Positions 17,293 through 27,325 of a DNA stretch of 64,000 bases are shown here, piece by piece (within the stretch, counting starts at the first letter, position 1; every line of letters starts with the position of its first letter). The DNA comes from Pseudomonas guineae (GTDB taxonomy: Bacteria; Pseudomonadota; Gammaproteobacteria; Pseudomonadales; Pseudomonadaceae): assembly GCF_900113745.1 (NCBI RefSeq), contig NZ_FOQL01000003.1, positions 186,001-250,000 on the forward strand, in the 5' to 3' direction. The notes beneath the pieces were generated by a model, which did no database searches, was not told the DNA's origin, and worked only from the letters and a program-made list of their open reading frames with translations. The position numbers were made by a program, and so were the translations under genes.

Positions 17293-18218
17293 GCGGTTTT
17301 ATTCCGGTGCGCGTAACCGACATACGCCAAGTCACCCCGGTGATTCGAGAAGTCAGCCTGCAGTCACTCGGCAGCGCATTGCCCGCGTTCTCGGCGGGCA
17401 GTCACATCCAAGTGCTGCTGCCCAACGGCAAGCGTAACGCCTACTCGCTGCTCAGCGACCCACTGGATACGCGCCACTACCGGATCGCAGTGCGCCATCA
17501 GGACGACTCGCGCGGTGGCTCACGCTATGTGCATGAGCAGTTGCAGGTCGGTGATGAATTACGCATTGCACCGCCCGCCAATCTCTTCCCGCTGCACAAC
17601 GAGGCGCACCTGCACATTCTGCTCGCCGCTGGGATTGGTATTACCCCATTCATCCCTTACTGCGCAGAGCTGCTAAGACGCGGCGCGCCATTCGAGCTGC
17701 ATTACGCCTACCGCGGCGGAGTCAGCGATGCCTATGTGGCACAGCTGCGTGAGCTCATCGGTGAGCGCCTGCACTGCTATGACAGCCCGCAGCAGCGCCT
17801 TGACCTCAAGTACGTGCTCAGCAACCGACCACTAGGCAGTCACATCTATGCCTGCGGCCCACAGCGCCTGCTGGATGACCTGCACCAGCAAGCGGCAACG
17901 CTCGGCTGGAGTGACCGCCGTATTCACAGCGAAGCCTTTACTGCGGCGCAATCTGGCGAGCCATTCAGCGTGCAACTGCTGCGCAGTCAGCAACAGCTGA
18001 GCGTCGGCGCTGATCAAAGTCTGCTCGAGGCCCTCGAAGCCGCCGGCGTCGAGGTACCGAACCTGTGTCGCGGCGGCGTTTGCGGCCAGTGCCAAACCGC
18101 TTACCTGCAAGGTGATGTTGAGCACCGTGATCACTTTCTGAGCCCTGAAGAACAAACCGCCAGCCTGATGCCCTGCGTCTCGCGCGGTTGCGGCCAGCCC
18201 CTTTTGCTCGACCTTTAG
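17289..18218 (+). CDS. dmmB: Dimethylamine monooxygenase reductase subunit (PDR/VanB-type ferredoxin reductase)
   Basis: The 309-residue protein has three domains: a flavin-binding barrel (RNAYSLLSDPLDTRHYRIAV), an NAD-binding domain (LLAAGIGITPFIPYCAELLR) and a C-terminal plant-type [2Fe-2S] ferredoxin with Cys in CRGGVCGQCQ and MPCVSRGCG. It should pass electrons from NAD(P)H to the heme subunit encoded next. The ATGA overlap with the preceding gene and the 11-bp gap to the following one indicate one operon. Confidence 0.92.
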   Translation: MSGFIPVRVTDIRQVTPVIREVSLQSLGSALPAFSAGSHIQVLLPNGKRNAYSLLSDPLDTRHYRIAVRHQDDSRGGSRYVHEQLQVGDELRIAPPANLFPLHNEAHLHILLAAGIGITPFIPYCAELLRRGAPFELHYAYRGGVSDAYVAQLRELIGERLHCYDSPQQRLDLKYVLSNRPLGSHIYACGPQRLLDDLHQQAATLGWSDRRIHSEAFTAAQSGEPFSVQLLRSQQQLSVGADQSLLEALEAAGVEVPNLCRGGVCGQCQTAYLQGDVEHRDHFLSPEEQTASLMPCVSRGCGQPLLLDL

Positions 18219-18229
18219 GAGACGTATTT

Positions 18230-19246
18230 ATGAGCCTGACTTTTAAACCGCTGGAGAGTTATCACCAGGATTTCAGCTTCCGTAACAGCGAAGAGGCCAT
18301 ACAGCGCTTTCCATTCCCGTTCCCGGAAGACCACTACATGTACTCGGTCAATCTGGAACCGGCCACCTCGCGCGACCCCGGTTCTATTTTCGAGCACTGC
18401 TTCGACATCGATGAGCACTACCGCTCGGAAATGGCTGAGCGCGGCCGAGTACTGGAGCGCGATCCGCGCCGCTGCTTAGTGATGCCGCATATGCAGACAT
18501 CGGCCTGGGACACCCTGGCCATCTTGATGGAGCACCTCAGCCAAGATTATCCGCAGTGGTTTGAACTGGCCCGTAACGGTGATCAATGGCAGTGGCAAAA
18601 CCACGCACTGGGTATCGAGCAACGCTTCACTTATGGCGATGCCGATACGCTGCCATGCGAGCCGTTGGAATATATCGGCCGTCAGGTGCAGGGCGACTTC
18701 GCCTTGCTCGACCAGCGCGACGGTGACCTGTTCATGGATGCCGGCATTGTCACCTGCCCGGCCGACTGGTCCCTGGCATTCGATGCCGGCATGAGCTTCA
18801 AGCAATGGCACTCGCCGGTGCCAATGGCACACCAGATGGGCGTATTCGACCGTGCGTTGAAGTACCTGGTGAACATCCAGGTCGGCCAGCCAGTGCGCCG
18901 CCTGAACTGGACACTGACTATCAACCCGCGCCTCGACACCTCGCCGGAAACCTTCCACGAGTGGGGAAGCGATCGCGCCAGCATCACCCCGAAAAACGTC
19001 GGCAGCCTCGTCCATCTGCGCGTCGAGCTCCAGGTCATGGTCCGCTTACCGCGCTCCAACGCAATGATGTTCAGCATCCGCACCTACCTGATCAGCATGG
19101 ACGAACTGGTTACCCAGCCCGCCTGGGCCCAACGCCTGCACCGCGTGCTGCGCGACCTGCCGGACGCTATTGCCGACTACAAGGGCATGACCCTCTATCG
19201 CCAGACACTGGTGGATTGGCTCAGCCAATTCGACAGCCAGGCCTGA
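18230..19246 (+). CDS. dmmC: Heme-dependent oxidative N-demethylase (DUF3445), catalytic subunit of dimethylamine monooxygenase
   Basis: A 338-residue protein of the DUF3445/HODM alpha family. In the Pseudomonas mendocina enzyme this subunit uses a PAS-like fold to hold heme and oxidises dimethylamine to methylamine and a C1 unit. Recognisable stretches are FPFPFPEDHYMYSVNLEP, DAGIVTCPADWSLAFDAGMS and RLNWTLTINPRLDTSPETFH. It lies between the reductase gene and the THF-binding subunit gene. AGGAG is 8 bases before the ATG. The dmmC letter is used with less certainty than the function. Confidence 0.88.
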   Translation: MSLTFKPLESYHQDFSFRNSEEAIQRFPFPFPEDHYMYSVNLEPATSRDPGSIFEHCFDIDEHYRSEMAERGRVLERDPRRCLVMPHMQTSAWDTLAILMEHLSQDYPQWFELARNGDQWQWQNHALGIEQRFTYGDADTLPCEPLEYIGRQVQGDFALLDQRDGDLFMDAGIVTCPADWSLAFDAGMSFKQWHSPVPMAHQMGVFDRALKYLVNIQVGQPVRRLNWTLTINPRLDTSPETFHEWGSDRASITPKNVGSLVHLRVELQVMVRLPRSNAMMFSIRTYLISMDELVTQPAWAQRLHRVLRDLPDAIADYKGMTLYRQTLVDWLSQFDSQA

Positions 19247-19280
19247 ACCCTACTTACGACCTCAGAAAAGGACATTAACC

Positions 19281-20411
19281 ATGGCTAATTCATGGCGCAT
19301 CACTGCTCTACGCGACCGTCACCTAGCGCTCGGCTCCTCCCTTGAGGACTGGAATGGTATGGGCACGCCCTGGACCTACTCCAGTGACCTGGCTGACCAA
19401 CACGAAGCGATCCGTACCCGCGCCGGCCTGATGGATGTATCCGGTCTAAAGAAAGTGCACTACGTCGGCCCTCACGCCGAAAGCCTGCTCGACTTCGCCA
19501 CCACACGCGACATGAGCAAGCTTTATCCGGGTAAATCGGTCTACGCCAGCATGCTCGATGAAGACGGTAAGTTTGTTGATGACTGCATCGTCTATCGCAC
19601 CGGTCCCAACGCCTTCATGGTGGTGCATGGTGCCGGCACCGGCTACGAGATGTTGATCCGCTCAGCCCAGGGCCGCCAGGTCGCTGTTTTGTTCGATGAC
19701 GACCTGCACGATCTGTCCCTTCAAGGCCCACTGGCTGTCGATTTCTTGGCCGAGCACGTACCTGGGATCCGTGACCTGCCTTACTTCCATCACCTGCAAG
19801 GCAAGCTGTTTGGCCGCCCGGTGATGATCTCGCGCACCGGTTACACCGGCGAACGCGGCTATGAGATTTTCTGCAAAGCCGCCGATGCACCGACCATCTG
19901 GGACGGCATCCTCGAACACGGCAAGGGCATGGGCATTATCCCGTGTGCCTTTATTGCGCTGGACTGGCTGCGGGTCGAAAGTTCCCTGCTGTTCTTTCCC
20001 TACGACAACTCGCAGATGTACCCCTTCGCCGATCAGAAAGCCGGCGACACCCTTTGGGAGCTGGGCCTGGACTTCACCGTATCACCAGGCAAGCAGGACT
20101 TCCGTGGCGCCAGCGAGCACCAGCGTCTGCAAGGCAAAGAGCGCTTCAAGATTTTCGGCGTACTGCTCGACGGTCAGCAGGCGGCCGAAGGCGGCGACAC
20201 CCTTTGGCACGAAGGCCACCAGGTCGGTGTGATCACCTGCGGCATGTACTCACGCCTCACCGATCGTTCGATGGCAATTGCCCGCTTCGAGCCGGGCTAC
20301 GCCGAACAAGGCGTGGCACTGGAGGTCCGCGGCAGCCTGCAAACCAACGCGATTTCTCACACGCTGCCCTTCGATGATCCGGAAAAAAAGAAACGCACAG
20401 CCAAAGGCTAA
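19281..20411 (+). CDS. GcvT-fold tetrahydrofolate-binding subunit of dimethylamine monooxygenase (aminomethyltransferase family)
   Basis: The 376-residue protein is a complete GcvT fold: RAGLMDVSGLKKVHYVGPHA, then LDEDGKFVDDCIVYRTGP, SRTGYTGERGYEIFCKAAD and a C-terminal barrel. In the heme-dependent demethylase the delta subunit of this type receives the formaldehyde on THF. It follows the heme subunit by 34 bp with AAAGGAC before the ATG. It may correspond to the gene called dmmD elsewhere; a free-standing THF methyltransferase is the alternative. The C-terminus ends in a basic KKKKRTAKG-like tail. Confidence 0.82.
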   Translation: MANSWRITALRDRHLALGSSLEDWNGMGTPWTYSSDLADQHEAIRTRAGLMDVSGLKKVHYVGPHAESLLDFATTRDMSKLYPGKSVYASMLDEDGKFVDDCIVYRTGPNAFMVVHGAGTGYEMLIRSAQGRQVAVLFDDDLHDLSLQGPLAVDFLAEHVPGIRDLPYFHHLQGKLFGRPVMISRTGYTGERGYEIFCKAADAPTIWDGILEHGKGMGIIPCAFIALDWLRVESSLLFFPYDNSQMYPFADQKAGDTLWELGLDFTVSPGKQDFRGASEHQRLQGKERFKIFGVLLDGQQAAEGGDTLWHEGHQVGVITCGMYSRLTDRSMAIARFEPGYAEQGVALEVRGSLQTNAISHTLPFDDPEKKKRTAKG

Positions 20412-20450
20412 CCACCCTAAGTCATTCTTTTTATAGAGAGGTAGAGCTTC

Positions 20451-21317
20451 ATGGCTCCCGTATCAACCCAACACATCCTCAAGATCAGTTGCCCGGCAAC
20501 CTCGGGAATCGTCGCGGCTGTGACCACCTACCTGGCTGAGCATGAGTGCTACATCAGCGAACTGGCTCAGTTCGATGACGAGTTCACCGGGCGCTTCTTT
20601 ATGCGCGCGGTATTTCGCTTCAACAATGGCTGCGTGGGTGACACCGCATCGCTGCGTCAGGGTTTCGAAGACGTTGCCGTACCGTTCGACATGGATTGGC
20701 AGTTATTCGAGGCCGGCCAGCCGCCGCGCGTCCTGCTGATGGTCAGCAAGTTCGACCACTGCTTAACCGATTTGCTCTATCGCCACCAAAAAGGCGAGCT
20801 GGACATGACCATCACCGCCATCGTCTCCAACCACCTCGACTTGCGTCCTATGGCCGAGCGTCAGGGCATTCGCTTTGTCTATCTGCCGGTGACTAAAGAG
20901 ACGAAAACCGAGCAAGAAATTGCGTTGATGCAGATCGTCGATGAAACCAAAACCGACCTTGTGGTGCTCGCCCGCTACATGCAGATACTTTCGGACAGCC
21001 TGTGCAAGCAACTGGCCGGGCGTGCCATCAATATCCATCACTCCTTCCTGCCCGGTTTCAAGGGTGCCAAGCCCTATCACCAGGCCTATGCACGGGGTGT
21101 GAAGCTGATCGGCGCAACCGCTCATTACGTCACCAGCGACCTCGATGAGGGCCCGATCATCGAGCAAGAAGTACAACGCGTGGATCACGCCTACCTGCCG
21201 GAAGATCTAGTAGCGATTGGCCGTGATACCGAAACCGTAGCGCTGTCGAAGGCGCTGAAATATCACCTCGAGCACCGCGTTTTCATTAACTGCGACAAAA
21301 CGGTAATCCTGCCATGA
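20451..21317 (+). CDS. purU: Formyltetrahydrofolate deformylase, copy 1
   Basis: A 288-residue enzyme with an N-terminal ACT domain ([20 protein letters not shown]) and a C-terminal formyltransferase fold. The catalytic Asn-His-Asp triad is visible in [16 protein letters not shown] and [16 protein letters not shown]. It hydrolyses 10-formyl-THF to formate and THF, which frees THF for the demethylases of this island. A second copy lies at 36042. Its end overlaps folD by 4 bp. Confidence 0.95.
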   Translation: MAPVSTQHILKISCPATSGIVAAVTTYLAEHECYISELAQFDDEFTGRFFMRAVFRFNNGCVGDTASLRQGFEDVAVPFDMDWQLFEAGQPPRVLLMVSKFDHCLTDLLYRHQKGELDMTITAIVSNHLDLRPMAERQGIRFVYLPVTKETKTEQEIALMQIVDETKTDLVVLARYMQILSDSLCKQLAGRAINIHHSFLPGFKGAKPYHQAYARGVKLIGATAHYVTSDLDEGPIIEQEVQRVDHAYLPEDLVAIGRDTETVALSKALKYHLEHRVFINCDKTVILP

Positions 21318-22216
21318 GTGCCGCGACGCTGATCGATGGCAAGGCCTGTGCCGCAGCAGTCATTCGTGAGGTGAGTGCCGAGGTCAAGGCACTCAAGGAC
21401 GTGGGCATTGATCCGGGCCTAGCCGTAGTGTTAGTCGGTAGCGACCCGGCTAGCCAGGTGTATGTGCGCAACAAAGTACTGCGCGCCGAAGAGACCGGCA
21501 TTCGCTCGTTTGAATACAAGCTGGCCGCCGACACCTCGCAAACAGCGTTGCTCAACCTGATCGAGCGCCTCAATGCCGACCCACAGGTGCACGGCATCCT
21601 GGTGCAACTGCCGCTGCCTGGGCATATCGATGAGAACTGCGTCCTGCAGGCCGTTGACCCGTTTAAAGACGTCGATGGTTTTCACAGTGAAAACGTCGGT
21701 GGCCTGAGCCAAGGCCGCAAGGTCCTCACACCTTGTACGCCTGCCGGGTGCATGCGCCTGCTCAAAGAGACGTGCGGTGACCTCAGTGGTAGGCACGCGG
21801 TGGTCATTGGCCGCTCGAATATCGTCGGCAAACCGTTGGCCGCGTTGCTGCTGCAGGCCAATTGCAGCGTCACGGTGGTTCATTCGCGTAGCCACAACAT
21901 CCGCGAGCTTTGCCGCCAGGCCGATATTGTGATCGCCGCTGTCGGCCGCCCGCAAATGGTCGATGCCAGCTGGCTCAAACCCGGCGCCGTGGTGATCGAC
22001 GTAGGGATCAATCGCATCGAGCAAGACGGCAAGAGTCGCCTGGTCGGTGATGTCGATTTCGACAGCGCCAAAGCCACAGCCTCAGCGATCACTCCAGTAC
22101 CTGGTGGCGTCGGCCCAATGACCATCGCCTATCTAATGAAAAACACCGTTACTGCGGCGCAGCTGCAATACCCGGCTGCTCGCCAGGCTAAACCTTCTAT
22201 GGAGATTCCAGCATGA
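21314..22216 (+). CDS. folD: Bifunctional methylene-THF dehydrogenase / methenyl-THF cyclohydrolase, copy 1
   Basis: A 300-residue FolD. The catalytic YVRNK ([20 protein letters not shown]), the QLPLPGH segment, the PCTPAGC stretch and the [13 protein letters not shown]-binding motif are all present. It oxidises methylene-THF to formyl-THF, the step between the demethylases and PurU. ATGA overlaps join it to purU before and to the trimethylamine monooxygenase gene after. A paralogue is at 36905. Confidence 0.95.
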   Translation: MSAATLIDGKACAAAVIREVSAEVKALKDVGIDPGLAVVLVGSDPASQVYVRNKVLRAEETGIRSFEYKLAADTSQTALLNLIERLNADPQVHGILVQLPLPGHIDENCVLQAVDPFKDVDGFHSENVGGLSQGRKVLTPCTPAGCMRLLKETCGDLSGRHAVVIGRSNIVGKPLAALLLQANCSVTVVHSRSHNIRELCRQADIVIAAVGRPQMVDASWLKPGAVVIDVGINRIEQDGKSRLVGDVDFDSAKATASAITPVPGGVGPMTIAYLMKNTVTAAQLQYPAARQAKPSMEIPA

Positions 22217-23583
22217 AAAAGCGAGTTGCCATCATCGGTGCTGGCCCCTGCGGCCTGGCCCAATTGCGTGCATTTCAGTCAGCCAAGGAGCAAGGCGCAG
22301 ATTGTCCGGAAGTGGTCTGCTACGAGAAACAGTCGGATTGGGGCGGCATGTGGAATTACACCTGGCGCACCGGCATCGACCAGCACGGTGAACCGGTCCA
22401 CGGCAGCATGTACCGCTACCTCTGGTCCAACGGACCGAAAGAGTGCCTGGAGTTTGCTGACTACAGTTTCGACGAGCATTTCGGCCGCCCCCTAGGCTCC
22501 TACCCACCACGCGAAGTGCTGTGGGACTACATAAAGGGCCGCGTCGAAAAAGCCGGCGTTCGCCAGTTTATCCAGTTCAATACAACGGTGCGCGGCGTTA
22601 CCTATGACGCAAACAGCAGCCTCTTTAGCGTCACCGTGCACAGCTACGACAATGACCAAACCAGCACCGAAGTCTTTGATTATGTGGTGGTCGCCAGCGG
22701 TCATTTCTCCACCCCCAACGTGCCCTATTTCGAAGGCTTCGAAAGCTTTGGCGGTCGTGTGCTGCATGCCCATGACTTCCGCGATGCGCTGGAATTCAAA
22801 GGCAAAGATGTACTGATCGTTGGCGGCAGCTACTCAGCCGAAGACATCGGTTCTCAGTGCTACAAGTACGGCGCCCGCTCGATCACCAGTTGTTACCGCA
22901 GTGCGCCGATGGGCTACCGCTGGCCGGAGAACTGGAAAGAGAAGCCACTGCTGCAACGCATGACCGGCAAAACTGCCTGGTTTGCCGACGGCACGCACCA
23001 CCATGTCGACGCGATCATTTTGTGCACCGGCTACAAGCACCACTTCCCCTTCCTCGCCGAAGAACTGCGCCTGAAGACTGATAACCGGCTGTGGCCACTG
23101 AGCTTGTACAAGGGCGTGTTCTGGGAGCAAAACCCCAAGCTGATTTACCTCGGCATGCAGGATCAGTGGTACAGCTTCAACATGTTCGACGCGCAGGCTT
23201 GGTATGCCCGCGACGTCATTCTCGGGCGCATCAATCTGCCCGATCTCGCGCAAATGAAAGCTGAAGATCTGGCGTGGCGACAAGAAGAGGAAATGCTCGA
23301 AACGGCGCAGCAAATGTTTGAGTTTCAGGGCGAGTACATCCGTCAGCTGATCGAAGCCACGGACTATCCGAGCTTTGATATTGCCGCGGTCAATCAGACA
23401 TTCCTTGATTGGAAGCATGACAAGTACGAGGACATCATGGGGTATCGCAACAAATGCTTCCGCTCGCTGATCAGCGGCACCATGGCCACACCGCATCACA
23501 CGCCGTGGTTGGAAGCACTTGATGACTCCCTAGACGCCTACCTCAGCGAGACTCCGGCCGTTAGCCAAGTAACCGCTATCTGA
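22213..23583 (+). CDS. tmm: Trimethylamine monooxygenase (bacterial flavin-containing monooxygenase)
   Basis: The 456-residue protein has the FAD motif [14 protein letters not shown] at its start, the FMO fingerprint [14 protein letters not shown], an NADPH motif in [15 protein letters not shown] and the C-terminal [12 protein letters not shown]. Length and order match bacterial Tmm, which oxidises trimethylamine to trimethylamine N-oxide. The Tdm gene follows 47 bp later, exactly the next step. The substrate assignment rests on family resemblance plus this context. Confidence 0.92.
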   Translation: MKKRVAIIGAGPCGLAQLRAFQSAKEQGADCPEVVCYEKQSDWGGMWNYTWRTGIDQHGEPVHGSMYRYLWSNGPKECLEFADYSFDEHFGRPLGSYPPREVLWDYIKGRVEKAGVRQFIQFNTTVRGVTYDANSSLFSVTVHSYDNDQTSTEVFDYVVVASGHFSTPNVPYFEGFESFGGRVLHAHDFRDALEFKGKDVLIVGGSYSAEDIGSQCYKYGARSITSCYRSAPMGYRWPENWKEKPLLQRMTGKTAWFADGTHHHVDAIILCTGYKHHFPFLAEELRLKTDNRLWPLSLYKGVFWEQNPKLIYLGMQDQWYSFNMFDAQAWYARDVILGRINLPDLAQMKAEDLAWRQEEEMLETAQQMFEFQGEYIRQLIEATDYPSFDIAAVNQTFLDWKHDKYEDIMGYRNKCFRSLISGTMATPHHTPWLEALDDSLDAYLSETPAVSQVTAI

Positions 23584-23630
23584 AGCCGTGCGGGGGCGTT
23601 ACCCCCCTCCCGCCCATGTGGAGCCTCACC

Positions 23631-25976
23631 ATGCGCCAACCTGTCATTTCTCGTCCCTGGGAACCGGCCCTGTTTGCCTGCGCGCCTAGCCTAGAGCGTC
23701 ATCGAGTCGCCCCCGGCGGCCTTACGCTGATTAACCTCGAGCCCGGCGATACGCTGCAAGTAATTGACCTCGAGGGTGATCAGCGCGCCGAGCTGCATGC
23801 ATTTGCCAAAAATGGCCAGCCAGCACTTGCCGCGCTAGGGCTTAACGCAACACCGCACGCCGAGTTCAGCCAACGCTTACTCGCCAATGGCAGCACCGAA
23901 TCAATCCGCAGCCAGCGCAGGCTATTGGGCCTAGGTATCAATACCGCCGCCATGCAAACCGCGGTTAATCTGTGGCCCGCCAGCACACCTGCTGGATACA
24001 GTCGCACCCTGCATGCGGCCGAAGCATTAGTGGTTATGGTCGCCGCACCCGGTGAAGACAGCCCGGTGTTCAGCCAGCTACGCGCCAGTGAACTGCGTCT
24101 ATTCATCCAGCGTGCTAACCCGCGCCAAGTGCTTGCGCCGCCGTTGCCAGAGCCGCTTGGCGAGGTGATCGATGAATTCACCATCAAGCCCGGCACAGCG
24201 CAGGCGTATGCCGTAGCCGCCGGTCAATACATTCAAGTGCTCGACGTGGCCGGCCGACAGTGTTCGGACTTCGTCGCCTTCGACCGCAGAAGCCTCGATG
24301 CGGGCCGGGAGATCGACCTCGATCCCACCGTCACGCGCACGATTAATCACCACGCCTACCCCGGCCCAGGATTATTTAGCCGTTTCTTTGATCGCAATAT
24401 GCAGCCGATGCTCGAAGTCTGCCGCGACACAGTGGGGCGTCACGACACCTTCGCCCTGGCCTGCACTGCCCGCTATTACGAAAATCAGGGCTACTTTGGC
24501 CACGCTAACTGCAGCGACAACATCAGCCGTGCGCTGGCAGAACATGGTGTTGCGGCGCGATCGGGCTGGCCCGCGATCAACTTCTTCTTCAACACGGCGA
24601 TTGATGATCATCAGCAATTGACCATGGACGAGCCTTGGTCACGCCCCGGCGACTACGTGCTGATGCGCGCCAGTAATGACCTGATCTGCGCTAACAGTTC
24701 CTGCCCGGACGACATCGACCCGGCCAACGGCTGGCAACCTACCGACATCCACATCCGCGTTTATTCTGCAAAGGAGCGCTTCAGTATCGCCATGGCCACG
24801 CGCATATCCCCAGATTCCGATCCTGTGCTGACTCGCGAGAGCGGCTTCCATGCAGGCACCAGCGCCCTCACCCGCCATTTTGTCGATTATCGCGGTTGGT
24901 GGACGCCCACTCACTTCGAAGGCTTTGGAGCATTGGAGGAGTACCACGGCTGCCGCGAGCATGTGGCTGTGATGGACCTCTCGGCCCTGCGCAAATTTGA
25001 AATCCTCGGCCCCGATGCCGAAGCCCTGCTCAACCACTGCCTGACCCGCGATGTGCGCAAGTTGGCTATCGGTCAAGTGGTGTATTCAGCGATGTGCTAC
25101 GAGCACGGCGGTATGCTCGACGACGGCACCTTGTTGCGCCTTGGCCAGGATGCTTTCCGCTGGATCTGCGGCGAAGACCACGGCGGCGTGTGGTTGCGCG
25201 AGCAGGCTGAAAAACTCGGCATGAAGGTCTGGATAAAATCGGCCTCCGAGCAAATCCATAACATTGCCGTGCAAGGGCCACTCAGTCGCGAGTTGCTAAG
25301 CCAGATGATCTGGACGCCGCCCAGTCAGCCAACGGTGAGCGAGCTGGGTTGGTTTCGCTTCCTAAATGGTCGCCTTGATGATTACAACGGCTGCCCACTG
25401 ATGATCTCGCGCACCGGTTACACGGGCGAGTTGGGCTTTGAAATCTGGTGCCACCCAAGCGACGCCATGCGTGTATGGGAGCGCGTGTGGCAGCTCGGCA
25501 AACCACTCGGTTTGGTACCCCTCGGCCTGGAAGCGCTGGACATGCTACGCATCGAAGCCGGGCTGGTATTTGCGGGGTATGACTTTAGCGATCAGACCGA
25601 TCCTTACGAAGCAGGTATCGGATTTTGTGTACCGCTAAAGAGCAAGCAGGACGACTTTATCGGCCGCGCTGCCCTGCTACGGCGCAATGCCAGCCCACAA
25701 CAACGTTTGGTTGGGCTGGAACTGGAGGGCAACGAGCCGGCCGCGCATGGCGATTGTGTTCGCGTTGGTCGGGCACAAGTCGGTGTGATTACCAGTGCCA
25801 CACGTTCACCAGTACTGGGCAAGAACATCGCCCTGTGCCGCCTGGCAATCGACTACTGCGAAGCCGGTACGGCCGTTGAAATCGGCAAACTCGACGGTCT
25901 GCAGAAGCGCATTAGCGCACGCGTTTCCAGCGGAACAGTTGCCTACGACCCGGATAAATCAAGGGTCCGGAGTTAA
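23631..25976 (+). CDS. tdm: Trimethylamine N-oxide demethylase (DUF1989 + GcvT domains)
   Basis: The 781-residue protein joins an N-terminal DUF1989 region (about 1-385) to a GcvT-fold THF domain (about 405-775). Candidate zinc ligands in the DUF1989 part are the Cys in AGRQCSDF (about 211), ALACTARY (278), HANCSDN (294) and NSSCPDD (358). The C-terminal part has MDLSALRKFEILGPDAEALL and SRTGYTGELGFEIW. Tdm splits TMAO to dimethylamine and formaldehyde, the latter going to THF. GGAG eight bases before the ATG at 23631 decides the start over a GTG-like site 15 bp upstream. Confidence 0.93.
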   Translation: MRQPVISRPWEPALFACAPSLERHRVAPGGLTLINLEPGDTLQVIDLEGDQRAELHAFAKNGQPALAALGLNATPHAEFSQRLLANGSTESIRSQRRLLGLGINTAAMQTAVNLWPASTPAGYSRTLHAAEALVVMVAAPGEDSPVFSQLRASELRLFIQRANPRQVLAPPLPEPLGEVIDEFTIKPGTAQAYAVAAGQYIQVLDVAGRQCSDFVAFDRRSLDAGREIDLDPTVTRTINHHAYPGPGLFSRFFDRNMQPMLEVCRDTVGRHDTFALACTARYYENQGYFGHANCSDNISRALAEHGVAARSGWPAINFFFNTAIDDHQQLTMDEPWSRPGDYVLMRASNDLICANSSCPDDIDPANGWQPTDIHIRVYSAKERFSIAMATRISPDSDPVLTRESGFHAGTSALTRHFVDYRGWWTPTHFEGFGALEEYHGCREHVAVMDLSALRKFEILGPDAEALLNHCLTRDVRKLAIGQVVYSAMCYEHGGMLDDGTLLRLGQDAFRWICGEDHGGVWLREQAEKLGMKVWIKSASEQIHNIAVQGPLSRELLSQMIWTPPSQPTVSELGWFRFLNGRLDDYNGCPLMISRTGYTGELGFEIWCHPSDAMRVWERVWQLGKPLGLVPLGLEALDMLRIEAGLVFAGYDFSDQTDPYEAGIGFCVPLKSKQDDFIGRAALLRRNASPQQRLVGLELEGNEPAAHGDCVRVGRAQVGVITSATRSPVLGKNIALCRLAIDYCEAGTAVEIGKLDGLQKRISARVSSGTVAYDPDKSRVRS

Positions 25977-26071
25977 CCGCAAGGAACGGCGGGGAAATTG
26001 CTAGCGCTCTGGTCGTCATGCTTTGGCAACGGCTGCCAGCAACGCAGTTTCCCTAAGAGGAGCATTAATCC

Positions 26072-27058
26072 ATGTGGTTCAACAATAACGCCCGGCAGCT
26101 GGCTAGCGACATCGCCAACGTGCTGACCCAGTTACCAGATCAGCACGCCCATCTGGAACAGCAGCCTTCTGCGCTGCAACGCTACCCCCATTTGCTCACT
26201 GCCATCGAACGGCTCAGCCAACGCTGGCACACACACAATGCGCAGCGCCAAGCCGAGATGCAAGCGCAGCCACCGTGCACTACTGAGCAATATCAGCTCT
26301 TACAGCAACAACTCGACGATGCAAACCGGCATCACGAACAACTTCAACAGCAACTTCAACAAAGCCATGTGCAACTCGCAAACGCTGAGGCAAAACAGGT
26401 GCAATGGCAGCAGGATGAACAGGCGTGGCAACTGACCAAGCAAACCCTCACAGAAGGCTGCTGGGATCTGACCGTTGTTAAGGGTGATGCCGATCATCCC
26501 GACAACCTGATTTGCTGGTCCGAACAGTTCCGCAACCTGATCGGATACAACCGCACCGAGTTTACTGATGGCTGGGATAGCTTCTTTGCAGTGGTCAACC
26601 CCGACGACCTGAAGAAAGTTATGCAGGTCTTCACTGACTTCATTGCTAACCCCAAAGGTGAGCCCGCTTACGTCGTTGAATACCGCATGCAACACAAGCA
26701 GCGCGGCGAGCTTTGGTTCCGCGAGCGGGGTCGCTGCTTACGCAACAGCCAAGGTGTACTGCAACGTGTGATCGGCGCGGTACGCGAAATCACCGATGAG
26801 AAAGCCGCTGAAGATTTACGCATGCGCGAACAGAGCAACATCAAAAGCACCTACACCCAGATCGCCCAAGTAGCAGGCGTCATCAAGAGCATTGCGGATC
26901 AAACCAACTTGCTCGCACTCAACGCTGCCATCGAAGCCGCTCGCGCTGGCGAACAAGGTCGTGGCTTCGCCGTAGTCGCAGATGAGGTGCGCACGCTGGC
27001 CAAGCGCACTCAGGATTCGGTGCAACAGATTCAAACCATGTTGCAGCAACGCAACTAA
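26072..27058 (+). CDS. Soluble PAS-containing methyl-accepting chemotaxis-type signalling protein
   Basis: The 328-residue protein has no membrane segment. Residues about 75-120 are Gln-rich and predict a coiled coil, about 125-235 form a PAS domain ([40 protein letters not shown]), and 260-328 hold the MCP signalling tip: [20 protein letters not shown], then [20 protein letters not shown]. The protein ends soon after the tip, so the adaptation helices are short. It should dock to CheA/CheW in the cytoplasm. Its place between tdm and amt points to taxis related to methylated amines or ammonium, by inference. Confidence 0.85.
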   Translation: MWFNNNARQLASDIANVLTQLPDQHAHLEQQPSALQRYPHLLTAIERLSQRWHTHNAQRQAEMQAQPPCTTEQYQLLQQQLDDANRHHEQLQQQLQQSHVQLANAEAKQVQWQQDEQAWQLTKQTLTEGCWDLTVVKGDADHPDNLICWSEQFRNLIGYNRTEFTDGWDSFFAVVNPDDLKKVMQVFTDFIANPKGEPAYVVEYRMQHKQRGELWFRERGRCLRNSQGVLQRVIGAVREITDEKAAEDLRMREQSNIKSTYTQIAQVAGVIKSIADQTNLLALNAAIEAARAGEQGRGFAVVADEVRTLAKRTQDSVQQIQTMLQQRN

Positions 27059-27192
27059 ACGCTGTGATCTGAGCTGCCCGATGACCCAAGAGCAGGCGCG
27101 CGCCACGGGAAACGAACAGTAATAGGGCTTTTTCGCCGCCAACCAGTAGCACTAACCCGCAGAGTTGCGCTTTTTGCGGACGAATAGAGAAA

Positions 27193-27208
27193 TGGCACAG
27201 GCCTTGCA
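27193..27208 (+). promoter_or_regulatory. Sigma-54 promoter upstream of amt
   Basis: TGGCACAGGCCTTGCA matches the -24/-12 consensus TGGCAC-N5-TTGC exactly, 118 bp upstream of the transporter gene. Sigma-54 control of amt is expected under nitrogen limitation. Ten bases downstream lies GGGAACTTTTATTAACCC (27219-27236), a weak version of the palindrome found elsewhere in the island. Confidence 0.85.
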
Positions 27209-27325
27209 CTTTCTCAAAGGGAACTTTTATTAACCCGAGATAAATTAAAAGATCACCCGCACGCACTCAACACTCGACCTGGCGAATACAAATCCACTTC
27301 TGAAAACTGCATCGAGGACTCAACA

